Source: Bacteroidota bacterium (GTDB lineage Bacteria; Bacteroidota; Bacteroidia; Flavobacteriales; Weeksellaceae). Taken from it: a stretch of DNA of 23,656 nucleotides. Location: NCBI GenBank assembly GCA_023419095.1, contig JAEZYN010000113.1, forward strand, positions 1-23,656, given 5' to 3'. Of this stretch, positions 8,090 through 14,752 are shown in pieces. The notes beneath the pieces were generated by a model. That model ran no database searches. It worked only from the letters and a program-made list of their open reading frames with translations, and was not told where the DNA came from. A program made the position numbers and the translations under genes. The stretch's first letter is position 1. Every line of letters starts with the position of its first letter.

Positions 8090-9472
8090 TTATTGCAGGC
8101 TTTTAATTTTAAGGATCATCTCATCACCCAACTCATCCGCTTCCTCCTGTGAAAACGCTTCCGTATAGATGCGGATAATTGGCTCGGTATTCGACTTTCT
8201 TAAATGCACCCAGTTTTCTTTAAAGTCAATTTTCACACCGTCTACCGTGGAAACCTCTTCATTTTGATACAAATTTTCCATTTTTGTTAAAATTCCGTCC
8301 ACATCGATATCTGGCGTAAGTTCGATTTTCTTTTTGCCCATAAAATAATTTGGGTAACTGGCCCGCAACTTCGAAACGGTTTTGTTTTCACGTGCCAGAT
8401 GACTGAGAAACAGAGCAATTCCAACCAAAGAATCGCGGCCATAATGTAAATCGGGATAGATGATTCCACCATTACCCTCACCACCGATCACCGCGGCTTT
8501 TTCTTTCATTAAATTTACCACATTCACCTCTCCCACGGCACTTGCAAAATAGGTAGAGCCATGTCGCGCAGCCACGTCGCGTAAGGCACGGCTTGAAGAA
8601 AGATTGGACACTGCCGCACCGGGCTGATGTCTCAAAAGATAGTCTGCTACCGCCACCAGCGTATATTCCTCGCCGAAAAGATCGCCATTTTCATCTACCA
8701 GAGCGAGACGGTCAACATCAGGATCCACTACGATTCCCAAATCAGCTTTCTCCGTTTTTACGAGACCGCAGATATCGCCGAGATGTTCTTTTAAAGGTTC
8801 AGGATTGTGCGGAAAATGGCCGTTTGGCTCACAAAAGAGCTTTACAATTTCACACCCGAATTTTTCTAGCAGCATCGGAACCGCAATTCCGCCCGTAGAA
8901 TTCACGGCATCAACAACAATTTTGAATTTTTTCTGTCTGATGGCTTCCGCATCCACCATCGGTAGATCTAAAATCTTCTGAATGTGGATATCAAAAGCAT
9001 CATGCCGCGTGGTATACGTACCGAGCACATCTACTTCAGCATAGCTGAAATCCGCTGCTTCGGCAATTTCGAGGACAGCTGCGCCCTCTTCCGCATTGAT
9101 GAACTCACCTTTTCGGTTAAGCAGTTTCAGTGCATTCCATTGTTTTGGGTTGTGCGAGGCGGTGAGAATGATGCCTCCGTCAGCGTCCAGCTCCGGCACC
9201 ATCACCTCCACCGTTGGCGTGGTTGAAAGACCCAAATCGATAACATTGATACCAAGTCCCTGCAAAGTAGCTGTGACGAGCGAGTTGACCATCAGACCTG
9301 AAATCCGGGCATCACGGCCGATGACAAGTGTTAAATCCTTGCGGTTTTGAGTTTTCTGGAGCCAGTATCCGAATGCAGAGGTAAATTTTACAATGTCAAG
9401 AGGTGTCAGGTTCTCATCTACTTTACCACCAATGGTTCCGCGAATGCCGGAGATACTTTTAATTAAAGCCAT
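8090..9472 (-). CDS. glmM: Phosphoglucosamine mutase (alpha-D-phosphohexomutase)
   Basis: Interconverts glucosamine-6-phosphate and glucosamine-1-phosphate for UDP-GlcNAc synthesis, hence peptidoglycan and LPS. The 460 residues have four phosphohexomutase domains. SGIRGTIGG is at the N-terminus. The phosphoserine loop TASHNP has catalytic S106. The Mg-binding DPDVDR loop is at D250/D252/D254, the sugar-specificity loop GGEGNGG at 330-336, and the phosphate-binding RKSNTEPIIRIY loop is near the C-terminus. The TASHNPKQWN form is typical of the flavobacterial enzyme annotated GlmM. A phosphomannomutase role supplying the ManC substrate cannot be excluded by sequence alone, which would be notable with manC 7 kb away. 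It is monocistronic, with its own promoter. Confidence 0.88.
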   Translation of the reverse strand: MALIKSISGIRGTIGGKVDENLTPLDIVKFTSAFGYWLQKTQNRKDLTLVIGRDARISGLMVNSLVTATLQGLGINVIDLGLSTTPTVEVMVPELDADGGIILTASHNPKQWNALKLLNRKGEFINAEEGAAVLEIAEAADFSYAEVDVLGTYTTRHDAFDIHIQKILDLPMVDAEAIRQKKFKIVVDAVNSTGGIAVPMLLEKFGCEIVKLFCEPNGHFPHNPEPLKEHLGDICGLVKTEKADLGIVVDPDVDRLALVDENGDLFGEEYTLVAVADYLLRHQPGAAVSNLSSSRALRDVAARHGSTYFASAVGEVNVVNLMKEKAAVIGGEGNGGIIYPDLHYGRDSLVGIALFLSHLARENKTVSKLRASYPNYFMGKKKIELTPDIDVDGILTKMENLYQNEEVSTVDGVKIDFKENWVHLRKSNTEPIIRIYTEAFSQEEADELGDEMILKIKSLQ

Positions 9473-9494
9473 ATATTCTAAAATACAGATTAAA

Positions 9495-9525
9495 CAAAGG
9501 TGTTACCCTTTTTAAGATCGGCAAA
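9495..9525 (-). promoter_or_regulatory. Candidate promoter for glmM
   Basis: On the minus strand TTTG (9522-9525), a spacer of exactly 19 bases and CACCTTTG (9495-9502) match the Bacteroidota TTTG-N19-TAnnTTTG promoter with one mismatch. The leader would be about 15-20 bases. The stretch 9526-9667, downstream of the Cys-rich small gene, shows no gene and no strong terminator. Confidence 0.5.
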
Positions 9526-9667
9526 TTTACGGAAAATAAAGGTGGTGGTAAATGACAGAAAACCCTGAAGTTGTACCGAAAATGCCAGTTTTTTATAGAA
9601 CTGATTCGTTCAAGAATTTGACATTATTAATCCGTCGCGATTACGGTCAGCTTTACGGTTTCGCGCA

Positions 9668-9820
9668 TTATCCACACCCACAGTCTGAATCACAGCCGGG
9701 TTTTCCGTTCTTGAATTTGCCGGGCGAAAATGTTTTCCGCAAAATCCGGAACAGATACCACAGCGCGATTCCCACAAGAAGCGCAACGATCAGATATTGA
9801 ATAAGTGCTGAATTTTCCAT
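9668..9820 (-). CDS. FeoB-associated Cys-rich membrane protein
   Basis: A 50-residue single-pass membrane protein not usually caught by length-filtered gene finders. It begins MENSALIQYL, has one hydrophobic helix at about residues 7-24 (LIVALLVGIALWYLF), then a basic stretch RILRKTFSPGKFKNGK, and ends in the cysteine cluster CDSDCGCG. This is the layout of the small Cys-rich proteins encoded next to FeoB in many bacteria (PF12669 type, from memory). The ATG overlaps the feoB TAA by one base (TAATG), so translation is probably coupled. Inferred role: helper of ferrous-iron transport at the membrane, with the cysteines possibly handling iron or an Fe-S cluster. Confidence 0.85.
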   Translation of the reverse strand: MENSALIQYLIVALLVGIALWYLFRILRKTFSPGKFKNGKPGCDSDCGCG

Positions 9821-11856
9821 TATTTAAGAATTTGGTAGGCAAACAGCGCTGCAACATACGCCAAACCAGACATCCCGAATAATTGTGCCATTGTCCATTT
9901 CCAGGATTTGGTTTCTTTGTAAACCACCGCCAGAGTCGATGCACACTGCATTGCAAACGCGTAAAAGACTAAAATAGAAATTCCGGTTGCGAAACTAAAT
10001 ACTTTTTCGCCGTTCGGCTTCACGTCATTTCGCATCTTATCTATTATGCGGTCTTCAGGCGCTTCTTCATCGAGGCTGTACAGTGTGGAAAGTGTGCCGA
10101 CAAATACTTCGCGCGCCACGAAACTCGTTAGCACGCCGACACCCATTTTCCAGTCGTAGCCAAGCGGTTCAATCGCGGGTTCAATGGCTTTACCCATTTT
10201 TGCCAGATACGAATTTTCCAATTTCACATCGGTTGAAACAAACTGGTTGGGCTCCGTTTTCGGACCAAAATAACTGAAGAGCCAAATGATGATACTGAAG
10301 AAAAAGATGATTTTTCCGGCACCGGTTATAAATTCCCATACCTTCCCTAAGACAAGTTTGAAATCGTATCCGAAAAGCGGTGTTTTATAAGCCGGTAAAT
10401 CCATTACCAGGAAGGACTTGGACTTATTTTTAATAATAATTTTAAGTAAAAATGCTGTCGCTAGTGCGGCGAAGAAGCCCAGAAAATACATGGCCATCAG
10501 GGTAAGTGCCTTATAACTTATGCCACCAAAAGTACCGTCCGGAATCACAAGTGAAATTATAATACTGTAAACCGGCAAACGTGCAGAACACGTCATAAAA
10601 GGCGTTACAAGAATCGTGATCAAACGTTCTTTCACATTTTCGATGTTCCGTGTCGACATCACAGCCGGAATGGCGCAGGCGGTGCCGGAAACAAGCGGTA
10701 CAATACTTTTTCCATTCAAACCAAAAGGCTTCAGGAAGCGGTCCATAAGGAAGATAACCCGCGCCATATAGCCCGAATCTTCGAGCAGATAAAGGAAGTA
10801 TAAAAGTATTCCGATCTGCGGTGCAAACATCGCAATACCACCGATCCCGGGGATGATTCCATTCGCAATCAGGGAGTTTAGCGGACCTTCAGGCATGTGC
10901 GTGCCTACAAATGTGGAGAGCCAAAAGAAAGCGTCTGCAATCCAATTCATCGGATACTCCGCCAGCCAGAAAACACTTTGGAAGATAGTAAGCAACACCA
11001 GCCCGAAAATCAAATAACCCCAAATGCGGTGAACTAAAATTTTATCGAGTTTTTCGGTAAGAAGCTCCTTAAACTGAGGTTTTTTAGCGATTACTTTGCT
11101 GATGATACGGTCGATATTCTGATAACGCCGCACCGTTTCCTGCGTCTGAAGCCGTTTCGGAACCAGACATTTTACCTCATCAGCGTTCATCTGGTCGCGC
11201 ACACTTTCCAGTTTGCCGAAATAGGTTTCGGAAGCCAGCAGTGTCCAGATCCGGTATTGGTTATTTTCTTTGGTTTCCTCCAATATTTTAAAAACCAACC
11301 CTTTCTGTTCTATTGGAATTTCAAATGATATATTTTCGGAAACTTTAAAACGATCATTAAAGACAGCTTCGCGAACATCCTCGATGCCCAGATTCTTCTT
11401 CGCGTTCGACTGAAATACCGGCACACCGAGTTCGGCGGAAAGCACATCCAGGTCAATATTGATCCCACGCCTTTCAGCCTGGTCAATCTGATTAACAACC
11501 ACTAAAGCCGGAATTCCCAGATCCTGGATCTGCTGGAACAGCAGGAGCCCACGCTTGATGCTCAGAGCTTCCAGAATGTACACTACACCAGCATAATTGT
11601 GTTGCTCATCGATAAGGAATTTGGAAAAAATGGCCTCGTCTTCGGAGCCTGGATATACGCTGTAAGATCCCGGTAAGTCGATGACTTCCACTGTCTCACC
11701 TTTATATTCGTACGTGCCGGAATGGCTGGCCACCGTCACACCGGCGTAGTTGCCGGTTTTTTGCTGTCTGTTGCACAACAGATTAAAAATGGTTGATTTC
11801 CCAACATTTGGGTTTCCTACCAACAGAATCTGTTTGATTTTTGATACGTTCTGCAT
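9820..11856 (-). CDS. feoB: Ferrous iron transport protein B
   Basis: An inner-membrane Fe(II) transporter with an N-terminal G-protein domain. With the chosen start it has 678 residues. G1 GNPNVGKS is at 14-21, G3 DLPG at 60-63, G4 NQID at 122-125 and a G5-like SNAKKN near 150. A spacer domain follows, then two Gate/nucleoside-recognition membrane halves with the conserved cysteine motifs GTACAIPAVMSTR and PFMTCSARLPVY, and a C-terminal helix pair. The start at 11856 is preferred to the ATG ten codons upstream (11886), because a strong AGGAGG at 11862-11867 sits five bases before it, rare in this window. It follows feoA by 38 bases and overlaps the Cys-rich gene. Confidence 0.96.
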   Translation of the reverse strand: MQNVSKIKQILLVGNPNVGKSTIFNLLCNRQQKTGNYAGVTVASHSGTYEYKGETVEVIDLPGSYSVYPGSEDEAIFSKFLIDEQHNYAGVVYILEALSIKRGLLLFQQIQDLGIPALVVVNQIDQAERRGINIDLDVLSAELGVPVFQSNAKKNLGIEDVREAVFNDRFKVSENISFEIPIEQKGLVFKILEETKENNQYRIWTLLASETYFGKLESVRDQMNADEVKCLVPKRLQTQETVRRYQNIDRIISKVIAKKPQFKELLTEKLDKILVHRIWGYLIFGLVLLTIFQSVFWLAEYPMNWIADAFFWLSTFVGTHMPEGPLNSLIANGIIPGIGGIAMFAPQIGILLYFLYLLEDSGYMARVIFLMDRFLKPFGLNGKSIVPLVSGTACAIPAVMSTRNIENVKERLITILVTPFMTCSARLPVYSIIISLVIPDGTFGGISYKALTLMAMYFLGFFAALATAFLLKIIIKNKSKSFLVMDLPAYKTPLFGYDFKLVLGKVWEFITGAGKIIFFFSIIIWLFSYFGPKTEPNQFVSTDVKLENSYLAKMGKAIEPAIEPLGYDWKMGVGVLTSFVAREVFVGTLSTLYSLDEEAPEDRIIDKMRNDVKPNGEKVFSFATGISILVFYAFAMQCASTLAVVYKETKSWKWTMAQLFGMSGLAYVAALFAYQILK

Positions 11857-11861
11857 CTTCA

Positions 11862-11867
11862 CCTCCT
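11862..11867 (-). promoter_or_regulatory. Shine-Dalgarno deciding the feoB start
   Basis: Minus strand reads AGGAGG, five bases before the ATG at 11856. It is the clearest ribosome binding site in the window, where most starts lack one, and it argues against the longer feoB reading. Confidence 0.75.
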
Positions 11868-11894
11868 CTTTTTTGCCCAATATCAACCTATTTC

Positions 11895-12149
11895 CTACAC
11901 CGCAGCTTGTACGATGATAAATCTTGCTTCCTCTTCGCGCAACGCGATGCGGCTTTTTTCGTCGCCAAACTCTATGTAAAGCGGGCCGCCAAAGGGTGCC
12001 TGGTACAGAATTCTGAAGCTCGTCTCCGGCAGCAAACCCATTTCTATTATCTTGTTGGGCATCTTCAGGTCGTCATTTTGGTAGCCTACAATCCTGCCAA
12101 TTTCTGATTTGGGAAAGCAGCACAACTTATCTGATTTTAATTTTCTCAA
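11895..12149 (-). CDS. feoA: Ferrous iron transport protein A
   Basis: A small cytoplasmic SH3-like protein of 84 residues that supports FeoB. The core KIIEMGLLPETSF, APFGGPLYIEF and SRIALREEEA is the FeoA barrel signature. The start is TTG at 12149: an in-frame TGA is five codons upstream, no ATG occurs before codon 30 inside the conserved core, and a TATATTTG promoter box is about 20 bases upstream. The N-terminal CCFPKSEIG with a Cys-Cys pair is unusual for generic FeoA. It is first in the feoA-feoB-Cys-rich operon. No Fur box was confidently identified, though the leader is AT-rich enough to hold a degenerate one. Confidence 0.9.
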   Translation of the reverse strand: MRKLKSDKLCCFPKSEIGRIVGYQNDDLKMPNKIIEMGLLPETSFRILYQAPFGGPLYIEFGDEKSRIALREEEARFIIVQAAV

Positions 12150-12167
12150 GTCTAAAAATTTTCAGCA

Positions 12168-12175
12168 CAAATATA
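12168..12175 (-). promoter_or_regulatory. Candidate -7 box for feo operon
   Basis: Minus strand reads TATATTTG (TAnnTTTG consensus), placing transcription start about a dozen bases before the TTG of feoA. The upstream region is nearly all A/T with only a weak TTTA at the -33 distance. Confidence 0.45.
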
Positions 12176-12226
12176 TGTTATTTAAATTAAATCTAAATAA
12201 GGACGTGCAGACAATTTTATCCCGCC

Positions 12227-12259
12227 AAAAAAAACCTCAAAGCCATGTGCTGAGAGGTT
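12227..12259 (-). terminator. Intrinsic terminator after first GLPGLI gene
   Basis: On the minus strand AACCTC (12254-12259) pairs with GAGGTT (12233-12238), with a short inner AGC/GCT stem, followed by eight T. It ends the GLPGLI transcript 28 bases after its stop and insulates the feo operon. Confidence 0.85.
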
Positions 12260-12286
12260 CCAAATATAACTTAGTGTACAGAATGT

Positions 12287-13183
12287 CTATTTTTTCGGTT
12301 TTGCCGCGGGTACGTTAATCTCAATGGGATTCGTGTTGGCACCATAAAAATCTTTTACCATTTTTTCCTGCTGCTTTAAGGTTTCACCTATCGTGGCATC
12401 GCTGCCTGGCATTTTTTGCGACAGCATTTCAGGTTTCAGCATCGGACGCATGGACGCGAAAGGATCTTTTTTGTAATCGGCGAAGGTTTTTTCGAACTTT
12501 TCACGGGATACCTCCTGCACTTTTCCGCCATTGCCGCCGGGTGCGATGCTTTCCATGTACGTTGTCTCATTGAAGTTCGGCACTTTTCGGTTCCCTTTCA
12601 GCTCCCACGAATAATTTTTACCATCATCTTCAACCTTTACAATTAAACCGGGCAAGCCATGAAACTTGTAAGGCCCGTCCTGTAAAGGAATATCTGAGGT
12701 AAACCAGGCTTCCCATTTGCGGCCGCCGAATTCGGTAGTGGCTTTTTGGGCATTGTAACTTCCGATTTTCATTTTTTCAGAAGATATTTTCCAGTTCATT
12801 TTGGAATCGTCATTGTAACCGATATTCAGCGGTGTAAATCCACTCGAAATGCGCTCAACGTACTGAACTTTCATGTCCGGATAAAATTTGTAAACCTTTT
12901 CAGAAAATTTAGGCATGGTAACCATCTTCGAAAAATCTTTGTAAACACCAGATTTCATCATCTGGTCGAACTGTATCTTTAATGTGGAATCCTGTGCTAC
13001 CATCGTGTAATCGCGGTAGATGGATTTATCTTTGGTCACGTCCAGAATCATCATCACTTTCTCTACTTTAGCCGAATCTTTTCGGGGTTTGTAAGAAAGT
13101 TCATAGAAGAACCGGTTGGCAGTTTCCTGCGCGCTTACCGCGACAAATGCCGTCATCAAAAACAGGGCGAAAAACTTTTTCAT
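12287..13183 (-). CDS. GLPGLI family secreted protein
   Basis: A 298-residue exported protein of the Bacteroidota-restricted GLPGLI family, of unknown function, often found beside TonB-dependent receptors or outer-membrane barrels. A signal peptide MKKFFALFLMTAFVAVSAQ occupies residues 1-19. The family core has WEAWFT at 157-162 and QDGPYKFHGLPGLIVKVED with GLPGLI at 176-181. The C-terminus is Met/Lys/Pro-rich. I chose the ATG at 13183 over 13201 because it starts the signal peptide directly and lies at exactly the same distance from a shared promoter element as in the barrel gene at 17461. It resembles the second GLPGLI protein (13842-14714) through the core. It is monocistronic, with its own terminator. 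Confidence 0.88.
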   Translation of the reverse strand: MKKFFALFLMTAFVAVSAQETANRFFYELSYKPRKDSAKVEKVMMILDVTKDKSIYRDYTMVAQDSTLKIQFDQMMKSGVYKDFSKMVTMPKFSEKVYKFYPDMKVQYVERISSGFTPLNIGYNDDSKMNWKISSEKMKIGSYNAQKATTEFGGRKWEAWFTSDIPLQDGPYKFHGLPGLIVKVEDDGKNYSWELKGNRKVPNFNETTYMESIAPGGNGGKVQEVSREKFEKTFADYKKDPFASMRPMLKPEMLSQKMPGSDATIGETLKQQEKMVKDFYGANTNPIEINVPAAKPKK

Positions 13184-13199
13184 AATTAATATTTTAAAC

Positions 13200-13229
13200 A
13201 TTAGTAAAGCCAGTGAAATAATTGTTACA
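13200..13229 (-). promoter_or_regulatory. Two-box promoter element, copy A
   Basis: On the minus strand TGTAACAATT (13220-13229), 12 unconserved bases and TTACTAAT (13200-13207), then 16 bases to the ATG. Same boxes and spacings as copy B before the barrel gene. TGTAAC to TTACTA is 16 bases, a normal -35/-10 distance, and the AAC core resembles ECF-sigma -35 elements. It differs from the TAnnTTTG promoters elsewhere in the window. Confidence 0.65.
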
Positions 13230-13260
13230 GATTTTAAGAATAATTTAATGTTAAACTTTA

Positions 13261-13289
13261 TTTGGATATCCCGGTCTTGCGTAACTTTA
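13261..13289 (+). promoter_or_regulatory. Candidate promoter for DinB-like gene
   Basis: TTTG (13261-13264), a 17-base spacer and TAACTTTA (13282-13289) approximate the Bacteroidota TTTG/TAnnTTTG pattern. The spacer is slightly short and the last base of the -7 box differs. It lies 18 bases before the ATG. Confidence 0.35.
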
Positions 13290-13307
13290 TATAAAAATTA
13301 ATAGCCA

Positions 13308-13805
13308 ATGGAAACTTTACCAAACCTTAAAAAAGAGTTCGAAGCTGAGTATCAGATCACACGAAACTTTTTCGAAGTATATGATGACAGCCTGAATGAG
13401 TACGCCCCCCACGAGAAAAGCACGAAAATGATGCCGCTCGCCACACACATCGCGGAGATTTTCGGCTGGCCGGAAATCATCATGAAAACTGAAAATCTGG
13501 ACTTCTCGGCAGGCGATTATAAACCGACATTTCTAAACACTAAAGAAGAACTTCAACAAAAATTGGAGGAAGATTACAACAAAACCAAGCCCGTGCTGGA
13601 AGCGATGCAGGAAAATGAGCTTGACGGACACTGGAGCATGTCAATGGGCGAGCAGATTTTGGCAGAATATACCAAATACAGCGCGATGCGTCATGCATTA
13701 GACCAAATAACACATCACCGCGCCCAGCTGGGCGTGTACTACCGCATAAACAATATTCCGCTGCCGGCCAGCTACGGCCCCAGCGCTGATACAGATGATT
13801 TTTAA
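13308..13805 (+). CDS. DinB-family (DinB/YfiT-like) putative metalloprotein
   Basis: A 165-residue cytoplasmic four-helix-bundle protein. H47 (ATHIAEIFGW) and the C-terminal QITHHRAQLGVYYR helix with H136/H137 (H129 also nearby) match the His triad of the DinB superfamily, which binds a divalent metal and includes damage-inducible proteins and thiol-dependent transferases. The substrate is unknown, and no SOS-type operator is evident upstream. It is divergent from the first GLPGLI gene with 124 bases between starts, and convergent with the second GLPGLI gene. It interrupts the GLPGLI region but its promoter looks like the housekeeping type, so it is probably unrelated to it. Confidence 0.85.
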   Translation: METLPNLKKEFEAEYQITRNFFEVYDDSLNEYAPHEKSTKMMPLATHIAEIFGWPEIIMKTENLDFSAGDYKPTFLNTKEELQQKLEEDYNKTKPVLEAMQENELDGHWSMSMGEQILAEYTKYSAMRHALDQITHHRAQLGVYYRINNIPLPASYGPSADTDDF

Positions 13806-13807
13806 CG

Positions 13808-13836
13808 AAAACCCCGCTTGTTCAGGCGGGGTTTTT
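13808..13836. terminator. Bidirectional terminator, DinB-like / second GLPGLI gene
   Basis: CCCCGC (13812-13817) pairs with GCGGGG (13826-13831) across an eight-base loop, with AAAA on the left and TTTTT on the right. It serves both convergent genes. Confidence 0.9.
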
Positions 13837-13841
13837 ACGTT

Positions 13842-14714
13842 TTAAGGTCTTAATTCAATCTTATTATTGTTGCGGGCAATTTCGTCGCGGGCATTCCGTT
13901 CCATGGTGCGCAGAATTTCCGCGGGATCTGAAATTTCCTTGCCGTTCATGTTGATTTTCACTTTGGAATTCGGTCTCGAAAGCAATTCGCGCATGCCCTG
14001 CACGGGATCGTTTTCGTACTGTTTGAGCTGTTTTGCGTATTGTTGGCGGTTTACTTCAATCGGTTTCCGCCGCGTGAGCGGGAGGTCCCGGCCCTGCGTA
14101 TCAACGTCAGTTGAAGAAGTCTGCGATATTTTTTTTAAACCTTTAAGTTCAATGCTGTGGCTTCCGCTGCTGTCGGAAACCGAAACAATAAGTCCCGGCA
14201 GTCCTGAAAACTTGTACGGTCCGTCCTGAATGGGAACATCAGTGGTAAACCACGCTTCCCACGTTCGTCCGGCAAATGCGGCAGTCGCACGCTGGACAGA
14301 GAATTCACCCATTTTTTTCTTTTCAGGCTGAATTTTCCAATCGGGTTTTCGGTCTTCGGCTACTTTATAGCTGTCGTTGCCGATGGATGCGGTGAGATAT
14401 GTCTGGTAGCCGGGATAAGTTTTTTCCACTTCATAATTGATCTCGCCGCCATCACGCTGCCGTGAAATGGAAATATTTCGCGCACCCGAAGCCATTTGTT
14501 TCTTAATGCTTTCGGCTACGATCGAATCACTTTCGAATGCTTTTTTGCTGTAATATTTCGAACCATTTTTGGAAATATCAAGGTACATCCACTCGGTCTT
14601 GAGGCTGTCTGTCTTTGTGGAATCGGGCCTGAAACGGTATTCGTAAATAACCCGGTTGTTTTGAGCCGACGCCATTAATCCCAAGAAAAGGAGCAAAAAT
14701 GTCAGGTTTTTCAT
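13842..14714 (-). CDS. GLPGLI family secreted protein, barrel-linked
   Basis: A 290-residue exported protein with signal peptide MKNLTFLLLFLGLMASAQ (1-18). The GLPGLI core is at 171-176 within QDGPYKFSGLPGLIVSVSD, preceded by WEAWFT at 152-157. The C-terminal half is basic with a PNSKVKINMNGKEI segment. It is a paralogue of 12287-13183: the cores align almost residue for residue while the flanks have diverged. It lies 38 bases downstream of the barrel gene, without terminator or promoter between, so the two form an operon. Inferred role: a periplasmic or surface partner of the barrel. Family function is unknown. Confidence 0.88.
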   Translation of the reverse strand: MKNLTFLLLFLGLMASAQNNRVIYEYRFRPDSTKTDSLKTEWMYLDISKNGSKYYSKKAFESDSIVAESIKKQMASGARNISISRQRDGGEINYEVEKTYPGYQTYLTASIGNDSYKVAEDRKPDWKIQPEKKKMGEFSVQRATAAFAGRTWEAWFTTDVPIQDGPYKFSGLPGLIVSVSDSSGSHSIELKGLKKISQTSSTDVDTQGRDLPLTRRKPIEVNRQQYAKQLKQYENDPVQGMRELLSRPNSKVKINMNGKEISDPAEILRTMERNARDEIARNNNKIELRP

Positions 14715-14752
14715 AACACTAAAATTTAAAAAAGGTTAAAGATACCAAAGGC

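Noticed and set aside
9552..9800. Plus-strand open frame opposite the Cys-rich small gene
   Set aside because: Its composition is unlike a protein, it has no promoter or homologous look, and the minus-strand 50-residue gene explains the conserved part.
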